A DNA stretch of 44,369 nucleotides from a virus: IMG/VR virus record IMGVR_UViG_3300047443_000093, positions 1 to 44,369 of that record. One strand, 5' to 3'. The stretch's first letter is position 1. Every line of letters begins with the position of its first letter. The notes beneath the pieces were generated by a model. The model saw only the letters and a program-made list of their open reading frames with translations, did no database searches and had not been told where the DNA came from. A program made the translations under genes and the position numbers. Positions 21,019-27,727 of the stretch are shown one piece after another.

Positions 21019-22359
21019 ATGGATATGAGCGAAGTCAAGGCCCTCCTGCAGAAGCAGGGCGAAGCCTTTGAAGCATTCAAGAACAGCACCGCTATGGAGC
21101 TGGTCGAGTTGAAGAAAATTGGCGCTGTCGATCCGCTGACCGCCGATCGCCTGGCAAAAATCGAGAAATCTCTCGATACGGCAGTTGAAGCTAAGGCGCA
21201 GATGGACGCCAAGCTCGATGCCGAGACGAAGGAACGCGAGGAGCTGGAGGCCAAGCTCAATCGCATGAATTTTTCAGGCAAGACTGATGAGGGCAAGCGC
21301 ATCGTCGAGGTGAAGGAATTCAACGACACCCTGCGCCGCTTTAATGCCGAAAAGAACCGCCCTTACGCCGATCTTGATGTCAAAGGTGTGGAAGCCTACA
21401 AGGGCGCCCTGGTGAGCTACATCCGGGTTGGCAAGGACAACTTGTCCCCGGAAGAGGTCAAGACCCTCTCGGTCGGCTCAGATGCTGATGGCGGCTATTA
21501 CGTCACGCCGGATACAAACGGCCGGATTATCACCAAGGTCTACGAAAGCTCCAACATTCGCCAGATTGCCTCTGCGCAGACGATCAGCACTGACGCACTT
21601 GAGGGTATCGAGGATCTCGGCGAAGCGGGTGCCGGCTACGCCGACGAACGCGCGACGAGCGGCAATTTCGACACGCCTCAGATCGGCAAATGGCGCATTC
21701 CCGTCTACTGGATCGATACCGAGCCGAAGACGACGCAGCAGCTCCTCGATGACGCGTCCGTCGATGTCGAGGCCTGGCTGACGGGGAAGGTTTCCCTGAA
21801 GTTCTCCCGCTTCGAAGAGAAGGAATTCTGCACCGGCGCTTCGAAGATCCGCGGCTTCACCTCCTATCCAGTCGCCGCCGACGATGGCAGCGGTGTTGCT
21901 TGGGGTAAGGTCGGCTACGTCGCCTCCGGCGCAGCAGCCGATTTTGCAGGCTCCAATCCCGCTGACAAAATCTTCGACCTGATCGGCGCGCTGAAAAACG
22001 AATACCTCATCAATTCGCGTTTCGTCACGCGGCGTTCTGTCATCACCAAGATACGCAAGTTCAAGGATGGTCAGGGCAATTATCTCTGGCAGCCATCGTT
22101 CGTGCTCGGTCAGCCGGAGATGATCGCGGGCTATGCTGTGACGCGCGCGGAAGACATGCCGACGCTTGGCGATGGCGCACTGTCGCTCGCCTTCGGTGAT
22201 TTCCGCACCGCATACCAGATCGTCGATCGCCAGGGCATTCGCGGCCTTCGCGACAACCTCACCCAGAAGCCCTACGTCAAGTTCTATACGACGAAGCGCG
22301 TCGGTGGCGGCGTCGTGAATTTCGAAGCCTTCAAGGTCATGAAGTTCGGCACGAACTGA
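21019..22359 (+). CDS. major capsid protein, HK97 family
   Basis: A 446-aa shell subunit. Residues 1-85 form a charged coiled coil (the delta or scaffold domain removed by the protease). The HK97 fold follows with SVGSDADGGYYVTPDTNGRI, then YKGALVSYIR upstream and GDFRTAYQIVDRQGIRGLRD near the C-terminus. An AAGGG site precedes the start. A hairpin and T tract follow the stop, as often seen after highly expressed capsid genes. Confidence 0.96.
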   Translation: MDMSEVKALLQKQGEAFEAFKNSTAMELVELKKIGAVDPLTADRLAKIEKSLDTAVEAKAQMDAKLDAETKEREELEAKLNRMNFSGKTDEGKRIVEVKEFNDTLRRFNAEKNRPYADLDVKGVEAYKGALVSYIRVGKDNLSPEEVKTLSVGSDADGGYYVTPDTNGRIITKVYESSNIRQIASAQTISTDALEGIEDLGEAGAGYADERATSGNFDTPQIGKWRIPVYWIDTEPKTTQQLLDDASVDVEAWLTGKVSLKFSRFEEKEFCTGASKIRGFTSYPVAADDGSGVAWGKVGYVASGAAADFAGSNPADKIFDLIGALKNEYLINSRFVTRRSVITKIRKFKDGQGNYLWQPSFVLGQPEMIAGYAVTRAEDMPTLGDGALSLAFGDFRTAYQIVDRQGIRGLRDNLTQKPYVKFYTTKRVGGGVVNFEAFKVMKFGTN

Positions 22360-22360
22360 G

Positions 22361-22405
22361 CTTCGGATTGCCCGAAGTTCACCGGGAGGCTCAATCGGTT
22401 TTTTT
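22361..22405 (+). terminator. partial terminator after the capsid gene
   Basis: A 6-bp hairpin CTTCGG/CCGAAG is followed by ACCG/CGGT and a run of seven T residues (22399-22405). The second stem is short, so it may attenuate rather than stop transcription. It would raise capsid mRNA relative to downstream genes. Confidence 0.45.
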
Positions 22406-22460
22406 GCCTGCCGGTAACATTGGCCTGTGGCCGCACTCTCTCCAAAAAAGGAACATTACC

Positions 22461-22898
22461 ATGCGCGACATCCATTCTGGCATCGCGGTCATTTCCGCGA
22501 TCGGCGCGGCCTTGCTGACGGCCGATGCCACCTCGGCGGCGATCGACCTTCAGGGCTTCGATTCCGCCGAGATCGTCCTTGCGATCGGTATCGGGGGCAT
22601 CACTTTCGACGCCGCTAACAAGATCGAGTTCAAGTTGACTGAGTCGGACGATGATCTGACCTATACGGCGATCACCGATGACGATGTGCTTGGCGTCAGG
22701 AACACATCGAATGGCATCATCAAGGCGCTTACGAGTGCACATGCTGCCGCAAGCGTCCATCGGTTCGGTTATATCGGTGGAAAGCGATACCTCAAGATCG
22801 CCGCCGATTTCTCCGGTACGCATGGCACGGGTACGCCGATTGCGGCGATGGTGCTGCAGGGCAAGCCCTCTCGCCAGCCGGTTGCCGATCAGGCTTGA
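22461..22898 (+). CDS. putative minor head or decoration protein
   Basis: A 145-aa, small-residue-rich, beta-type protein (GIAVISAIGAALLTADATSA, later YTAITDDDVLGVRN and HRFGYIGGKRYLKIAADFSG). The start at 22461 has AAGGA. Its place just after the capsid gene and its own leader region suggest a structural or decoration protein, but no family is certain. Confidence 0.65.
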   Translation: MRDIHSGIAVISAIGAALLTADATSAAIDLQGFDSAEIVLAIGIGGITFDAANKIEFKLTESDDDLTYTAITDDDVLGVRNTSNGIIKALTSAHAAASVHRFGYIGGKRYLKIAADFSGTHGTGTPIAAMVLQGKPSRQPVADQA

Positions 22899-22908
22899 CG
22901 GTAACATT

Positions 22909-22931
22909 GGGCGGCGCTCGCTGCGCCGCCC
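22909..22931. repeat. GC-rich hairpin between head genes
   Basis: GGGCGGCG-CTCGCTG-CGCCGCCC is an 8-bp perfect stem with a 7-nt loop, in the 60-bp gap between two late genes. No T tract follows, so it is more likely an mRNA processing or stabilising hairpin than a terminator. Confidence 0.6.
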
Positions 22932-22958
22932 GTTATTCCGACAGAGGGCACACATTCC

Positions 22959-23624
22959 ATGTTTCGCCATAATCATCACGATCCCTTTCGGCATCACCGC
23001 CACGAATATCCTGCCGTCACCGTCGTCACGCCACCCGCACCCCTCTTCACAGCGCAGGATATTATCGGCGCCCCTGATCCAGATGTTGATGACATGATCG
23101 CCGCGACGATCGCTGAATTCGATGGTCCAGCTGGATGGCTCGGTCGCTCTATCGGTCCACAGACGCTTCGCATGAGCCTTGATTGCTGGCCATTACGGTG
23201 CCTCAAGCTTCCATACGAACCCATCATCAAGATCGTTAGCGTGGAATACACCGATGCTTCCGGCGTTGATCGTACTTTGGATGCTGATAGTTGCGGGCTG
23301 TCCGGAAATTTCCTCTGGTTTAAGCCCACGTGGATCGCGCCTGAACTGATGAATATGCCGCTCCCGGTCAGGATCGAATACGAGGCCGGATATAACGGTA
23401 TTGCTGTTTCGGAGGATGGCACTGGCCCCATTCCGACGCAGATCAAGCGCGCGGTTACGTTATCGGTTCAGTATTTGCGGGCACTCGGCAAGGATGATCT
23501 GTTTCTACAGGTCGATGAAGTCGATGGTGTTGGCCGGAAGCAATATGTCGTTTCGGAAAAGGCCGGTCAGATCATCCGGGATGCTGCCGACCGCCTGCTT
23601 GGCGGTCTGAGGATCTACGGATGA
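22959..23624 (+). CDS. head-tail connector, gp6-like
   Basis: A 221-aa protein. After a His-rich N-terminus (FRHNHHDPFRHHRHEY) come features of the HK97 gp6/connector complex family: an early acidic helical segment (DVDDMIAATIAEFDG), KLPYEPIIKIVSVEYTDASG, and a C-terminal helix pair with IKRAVTLSVQYLRALGKDD. It would dock on the portal and start the neck. Four-base overlap with the next gene. Confidence 0.82.
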   Translation: MFRHNHHDPFRHHRHEYPAVTVVTPPAPLFTAQDIIGAPDPDVDDMIAATIAEFDGPAGWLGRSIGPQTLRMSLDCWPLRCLKLPYEPIIKIVSVEYTDASGVDRTLDADSCGLSGNFLWFKPTWIAPELMNMPLPVRIEYEAGYNGIAVSEDGTGPIPTQIKRAVTLSVQYLRALGKDDLFLQVDEVDGVGRKQYVVSEKAGQIIRDAADRLLGGLRIYG

Positions 23625-23962
23625 CGCCACAGTCTGCGATTTCCTCGTTGGATAACCAGCTCTCCCAGCATGGCAAGACAGTGACCGTCATGCGCGGCAC
23701 GCCTGATGCGCCTTCCGCCTCGCAGGCGGCGAAAGGCTTCGTGCGCGGCGACAAGGCGACCGACATCGCCGGCCAGAGCGGCATCACGCAGCGCGTCAGC
23801 ACAATTGTGCTATCGCCGACCGATTTCGCGGCTTGGCCAGCACCTCTTCCCGAAAAGGATGATTGGTGCACGGTCGCCGGCCAGACGCGCCAGATCATCG
23901 AATTCGACCATATCGCCATCAATGATGTCGTGGTCCGCATAGAGCTGACGGTGGAAGACTGA
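23621..23962 (+). CDS. head closure / head-tail adaptor protein
   Basis: A 113-aa protein. The beta-rich pattern (GKTVTVMRGTPDAPS, then TIVLSPTDFAAWPAPLPEKD, and GQTRQIIEFDHIAINDVVVR) resembles small stopper-type head-closure proteins. Order (connector, closure, tail completion, terminator, tube) supports the call more than sequence does. Confidence 0.7.
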   Translation: MTPQSAISSLDNQLSQHGKTVTVMRGTPDAPSASQAAKGFVRGDKATDIAGQSGITQRVSTIVLSPTDFAAWPAPLPEKDDWCTVAGQTRQIIEFDHIAINDVVVRIELTVED

Positions 23963-24666
23963 TGGCAAAATTCCAGACATTTGACCGCGACATCAAGGTT
24001 GCGACCGCTGGCCTCTCCGAAGAGGCGATCTCCGCCGCGCTTGCGAAGTTCGCCAGATCCGAGCTGGCGCGCGTCATCGAGAGCGGACAGGGCACGCGAG
24101 CCTATTCCCGCTTCGTCAACGGTCGCGAAGGCGCATCGGAAGAGAGCGTCAAGGCGCCGGGTCCGATCGTCTATGTGTTCTCCTGGTGGCAGTCGATCAT
24201 TCGCGATGCCCTGGCGGCACTGATTTCGGTCAGCCCGTCGAAAACAGGCCGCTTTGCGCGCTCCTTTATCGTCATCGTCAACGGCCGCCTGGTCACGGAC
24301 TTTTCGGAGATCGATAGCGCTTCCGAGGTGATCATCACCAATGCGCAGCCCTATGTCCGCAAGATACAGGTCGGCGCCATGAAAATGAGTGTGCCGCCGC
24401 GCATCTTCGAACAGGCCCGTAAGGTGCTATTCGCCAAGTACACACAGCAGCTTCTGAGCTGCCAGGTGACTTTCCTCAATATCGATGGCGGCGTGCATCC
24501 GCTCATTCCTTATATATTGAAGGGTCATCAGCGCACCGCCGTCGTGCGGCAGACGACGCGATCGAGCGCCTTTCGCGCAGGCAGGTCGACGCTCTCCCGC
24601 CGCAAGGATACCGAGGCCGGCCAGCCGATCACCTATCCGGCCCTCGTCATGAACATGGTGCATTGA
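23962..24666 (+). CDS. neck / tail-completion protein (HK97 gp10-like position)
   Basis: A 234-aa protein in the slot of HK97 gp10-like proteins, which connect the neck to the tail. It shows an N-terminal helix bundle (LSEEAISAALAKFARSELAR), a central segment with SVSPSKTGRFARSFIVIVNG, and a basic C-terminus. Longer than typical gp10 proteins (about 150 aa). Overlaps its neighbours by one base on both sides. Confidence 0.65.
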   Translation: MAKFQTFDRDIKVATAGLSEEAISAALAKFARSELARVIESGQGTRAYSRFVNGREGASEESVKAPGPIVYVFSWWQSIIRDALAALISVSPSKTGRFARSFIVIVNGRLVTDFSEIDSASEVIITNAQPYVRKIQVGAMKMSVPPRIFEQARKVLFAKYTQQLLSCQVTFLNIDGGVHPLIPYILKGHQRTAVVRQTTRSSAFRAGRSTLSRRKDTEAGQPITYPALVMNMVH

Positions 24667-25076
24667 TGTCCAGTCCCGAAGCCTATGACACCATACATGA
24701 TTATCTCGTGCCGGCATGGTCAGGCCCGGCGCTCGCCTTTGAAAATGACGGCTTCAAGCTTCCCGCCACGCCGACACACTGGATCCTCGTCGAGATCTTC
24801 GGCGACATCTACGATCAGGCCTCGATCGGCGCCGAAACGGTCACCGCCAACCTCTGGCGCGAGGAAGGCCAGATCCAGGCGCATGTCATGGCGCCGCGCG
24901 GCTCAGGCACGCGTGATGCTCGGCAGTATGCCCGCCAGTTCGTCGACCTGTTCCGTGGACAGGAGATCGGCGACATCGTTTTCGAAACCGCCTCTATTGG
25001 CGCCGGCAATGCTGGCGACACGACGGGCGCCTATTTCCGCATGACCGCGACCATCGACTGGCGTCGCGATATCTGA
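24666..25076 (+). CDS. tail terminator-like protein
   Basis: A 136-aa protein with WILVEIFGDIYDQASIGAET followed by a strand-rich middle and ARQYARQFVDLFRGQEIGDI, in keeping with the alpha/beta fold of tail terminators (DUF4128 type). It is directly upstream of the tail tube gene, where terminators belong. The ATG overlaps the previous stop. Confidence 0.75.
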   Translation: MSSPEAYDTIHDYLVPAWSGPALAFENDGFKLPATPTHWILVEIFGDIYDQASIGAETVTANLWREEGQIQAHVMAPRGSGTRDARQYARQFVDLFRGQEIGDIVFETASIGAGNAGDTTGAYFRMTATIDWRRDI

Positions 25077-25117
25077 ACCCCGGCCGTCATAGGCCATTAC
25101 CCTGATGGAGAAAGACC

Positions 25118-26596
25118 ATGGCTGGTAGTGATACCAATCGCGTCCGCATGACCACCGTGCGGGAAACTGCCCTCGGCGTGACGCCGACGCCCACTCCGCG
25201 CATGCGAGCCCATCGCTTCACGGGTGAGACCCTGGCCTATGAGCCGGTATTCATCGACTCGGAAGAAATCCGCGATGACCGCATGAATTCCGATCCGATC
25301 AAGGTCGACGAGACGAATTCCGGCCCGGTCAATGGCGAGATCTCTTTTCCGGTCGACGGGTCGCCTCTGTCGCAGTTCCTCGAAAGCCTTTTCTTCAACT
25401 TGTGGGTCAATACGCCCTCGCGCGACAATGATGGCACAGCCGCCAGCGTCATTACGGGCGTCACGGCGTCGACTGGCGTCATCGCTGTGACGGCTGGTGC
25501 CGCCTTCGTGGTCGGCCATCTCGTCCGCCTCTCTGGTTTCGCGCAGGCCGGCAACAACGGCCTCTTCCGCATCGCTACGGGTTCCGCCACGGTTCCGGCT
25601 GTCGGTGCGGCCCAACTGACGGATGAGGCGGCCCCTCTGGCGACCGCACGCGCCAAGGTCGTCGGTGCGCAGGGCGTGGCCGGCGATATAGCCGCCGTCG
25701 CCGATGGCGTCACCGCAACAACGCTCGATTTTACCACGCTCGGCCTTGTGATCGGCCAGTGGATCAAGATCGGCGGCATTGGCGCCAACTTCCGCTTCGC
25801 AGCAGCTGCGACGAACGGCTGGGCGCGTGTCATCGCCATCACGGCCGGCAAGCTCACGCTGGACAATCTCCCGACTGGCTGGGGCGCCGATACCGGCACG
25901 GGCAAGACCATCCGCATCTTCTTCGGCGACACGCTGAAAAATGGCACGGCTCTTTTAAGCCAGACCATCGAGCGCGGGTGGATGGGGCAAGCTGTGCCCT
26001 CCTACATCATCCAGCGCGGCATGGTCGTTGGTCAGGGTGAATTCACCTATGAGAGTAAGGCGGTCGCGAAATATGTCTTGACCTTCAGCGGCATGACCGG
26101 CGAAGCCACAACCGCGTCGCTCGACGATACGCCCGATCAGGCCACGACGAACCGCGTTATGGACTCGGCCGTCAGTGTCGGCCGCATTGCCGAAAATGGT
26201 ATTGCCGTGGGCGGCCCGAACTACGTCAAGTCGGCTGGCATTACCATCAATAACAATACCCGCATGCTCGATGCGATCAGGAACGACGGCAAGGTAGGTG
26301 CGGTCGATATCGGCACGGGCAGCTGTGACGTGACCATCAGCCTTCAGACCTATTTCGGCTCGCTCGATCTGCTCACCAGGCTATTCAACTCGGCGGTTAC
26401 CAATCTCAACCTGCGCATCGCCAAGGATAACCAGGCGCTGATCACCGCCGTCCCGCGCATGACGATGACGGGCGGCAGCACGAACGCGTCGGGCAAGAAC
26501 CAGGACTCCATGCTGCCGATCACCGCCAAGGCCTCCAAGGATGCGCTCACCTCGGCGCATATCCTCATGGATCGCCTCGAATATTTCGAAGTCTGA
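25118..26596 (+). CDS. major tail tube protein
   Basis: A 492-aa protein. It opens with a segment typical of the family (VRMTTVRETALGVTPTPTPR, then VFIDSEEIRDDRMNSDPIKV and GEISFPVDGSPLSQFLESLF). An inserted Ala/Gly/Thr-rich region (about 110-270) has the look of an Ig-like or decoration insert exposed on the tail surface. The C-terminal half returns to the tube fold (YFGSLDLLTRLFNSAVTNLN). Longer than minimal tube proteins for this reason. Confidence 0.88.
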   Translation: MAGSDTNRVRMTTVRETALGVTPTPTPRMRAHRFTGETLAYEPVFIDSEEIRDDRMNSDPIKVDETNSGPVNGEISFPVDGSPLSQFLESLFFNLWVNTPSRDNDGTAASVITGVTASTGVIAVTAGAAFVVGHLVRLSGFAQAGNNGLFRIATGSATVPAVGAAQLTDEAAPLATARAKVVGAQGVAGDIAAVADGVTATTLDFTTLGLVIGQWIKIGGIGANFRFAAAATNGWARVIAITAGKLTLDNLPTGWGADTGTGKTIRIFFGDTLKNGTALLSQTIERGWMGQAVPSYIIQRGMVVGQGEFTYESKAVAKYVLTFSGMTGEATTASLDDTPDQATTNRVMDSAVSVGRIAENGIAVGGPNYVKSAGITINNNTRMLDAIRNDGKVGAVDIGTGSCDVTISLQTYFGSLDLLTRLFNSAVTNLNLRIAKDNQALITAVPRMTMTGGSTNASGKNQDSMLPITAKASKDALTSAHILMDRLEYFEV

Positions 26597-26618
26597 TTTC
26601 AGAGAGCAGGAAAAGACA

Positions 26619-27038
26619 ATGGTTGTTAAGCTTACATCCCTCAAGGCCGATCTGGACCGCGAAGCCAAGGGCGACTGGATCGACTATCCGGATTGGCCCG
26701 GCGTGTCATTCAAGGTCAGCTCCACACTTTCGGAGCCGTTCGTGACCGAGCGTGATCTCTTGCTGAAGAGAATGGCGGCGCGTAACAAGCCTGTTTCGGC
26801 CAACGATCCGGAAATGGTGCGCGGTATCGGCACCCTCTATTGCCAGCATATCCTGCATGACTGGACCGGTTTCGACATCACCTATTCCGATGACGTGGCG
26901 CTTGAGACGCTGACGGATGTTACTCATCGAGACATGCGCAACGCGGTGGACTGGTGCGCTCGCAAGTTGGGCGAGGTGAATGTCGAGTTTGTGGATGGCG
27001 CAGTAAAAAACTCCGAAAAGCCTTCCGCTGGCGGCTGA
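26619..27038 (+). CDS. tail assembly chaperone, short form (gpG analogue)
   Basis: A 139-aa protein between tail tube and tape measure, the invariant place of gpG-type chaperones. It contains SFKVSSTLSEPFVTERDLLL and an acidic C-terminal half (FDITYSDDVALETLTDVTHR). Near its end the sequence A-AAA-AAC (27005-27011) is in the right phase for -1 slippage into the downstream frame. The start at 26619 is preferred over the longer frame upstream. Confidence 0.85.
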   Translation: MVVKLTSLKADLDREAKGDWIDYPDWPGVSFKVSSTLSEPFVTERDLLLKRMAARNKPVSANDPEMVRGIGTLYCQHILHDWTGFDITYSDDVALETLTDVTHRDMRNAVDWCARKLGEVNVEFVDGAVKNSEKPSAGG

Positions 27039-27049
27039 CAGAGGAAGGC
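27005..27049 (+). promoter_or_regulatory. programmed -1 ribosomal frameshift site
   Basis: In the chaperone frame the codons read GTA AAA AAC, so A-AAA-AAC is a canonical X-XXY-YYZ heptamer. Eight bases later a perfect 7-bp stem, GCCTTCC (27020-27026) with GGAAGGC (27043-27049), can form. Slip leads into an open frame to 27361. Confidence 0.88.
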
Positions 27050-27361
27050 AATAGCGATTGGCTGGCGGCCCTCGCCGCTGAAAATCCGGATGAGGCGGCG
27101 TTTATAGAGATCAAGACCGCACCCGAAGAGGCGCGGGCCGAGCCGTGGCACGGTCTCTATTTCCGGGCTTGGGAAGATCTCCGTTTTGATCGTTTCTATG
27201 GAGCCTTCGGCGGCGAGGGGCCGATCAGCTATGTCGCGATGAGCCGCTTTGCCGCCGATCATGCCGTTGTAGGCGAGGAGTTCGCTCAGTTCAGGCGTTT
27301 CCTGCAGGCGATCGATGCCGAATGGATCAGCTATGTTGCGGAGAAATCCGGCTCCGATTGA
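27011..27361 (+). CDS. T domain of tail assembly chaperone fusion (gpGT analogue)
   Basis: This frame has no good start of its own. After -1 slippage translation continues with LRKAFRWRLTEEGNSDWLAA and 116 residues in all, giving a fusion of about 247 aa starting at 26619. In lambda the T domain binds the tail tube protein while G coats the tape measure; both forms are needed in a fixed ratio. The acidic, aromatic segment RAWEDLRFDRFYGAFGG fits a protein-binding role. Confidence 0.85.
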   Translation, partial: LRKAFRWRLTEEGNSDWLAALAAENPDEAAFIEIKTAPEEARAEPWHGLYFRAWEDLRFDRFYGAFGGEGPISYVAMSRFAADHAVVGEEFAQFRRFLQAIDAEWISYVAEKSGSD

Positions 27362-27364
27362 TGC

Positions 27365-27673
27365 TTAACAGCGAGCTGCATCGCCAAGATACATTTTGCC
27401 TCGACTGGTGAAAAACTTGAACGGCGTGAAGCCAGCATATCCGCCCATCAAGTTCTTGGCGTTTAGCATCCCGCATATTACGCCGGGCTGAGGCTGATAA
27501 AGCTTCGCAAGTTGCACGGACGCCGGGTCGCTCAATTGGACGAGCACTGCATCCGAAAGGGCTGTCATCGCGGTTTTGTCAATGCCCTTATCGCTGTCAT
27601 CCATGACGGCGAATGCCAGAGCCGGCGATGCGGCTAACAAGCAGCCAAGAAAAGTAGAAATGATGCGGCGCAT
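27365..27673 (-). CDS. secreted small protein, reverse-strand moron
   Basis: A 102-aa protein with a clear signal peptide (MRRIISTFLGCLLAASPALA, cleavage after ALA). The mature part contains LSDPASVQLAKLYQPQ followed by VICGMLNAKNLMGGYAGFTP, resembling a recurring small periplasmic or lipoprotein-like family with CGxxNAKNxxGGYxG. A GGAGGGG site and a possible own promoter precede it. Being opposite to the tail operon, it is probably expressed from the lysogen and alters the host envelope. The biochemical role is unknown. Confidence 0.8.
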   Translation of the reverse strand: MRRIISTFLGCLLAASPALAFAVMDDSDKGIDKTAMTALSDAVLVQLSDPASVQLAKLYQPQPGVICGMLNAKNLMGGYAGFTPFKFFTSRGKMYLGDAARC

Positions 27674-27694
27674 TTTCCCCTCCGATTGGCACGC

Positions 27695-27722
27695 ACAATA
27701 TCCAACATGGATGAAAGGTAAA
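27695..27722 (-). promoter_or_regulatory. candidate promoter of the reverse-strand secreted-protein gene
   Basis: On the minus strand TTTACC (27722-27717) and TATTGT (27700-27695) are separated by 16 bp and lie upstream of the GGAGGGG ribosome site. The same bases hold the ribosome site of the tape measure gene on the other strand. Confidence 0.4.
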
Positions 27723-27727
27723 TAGTC

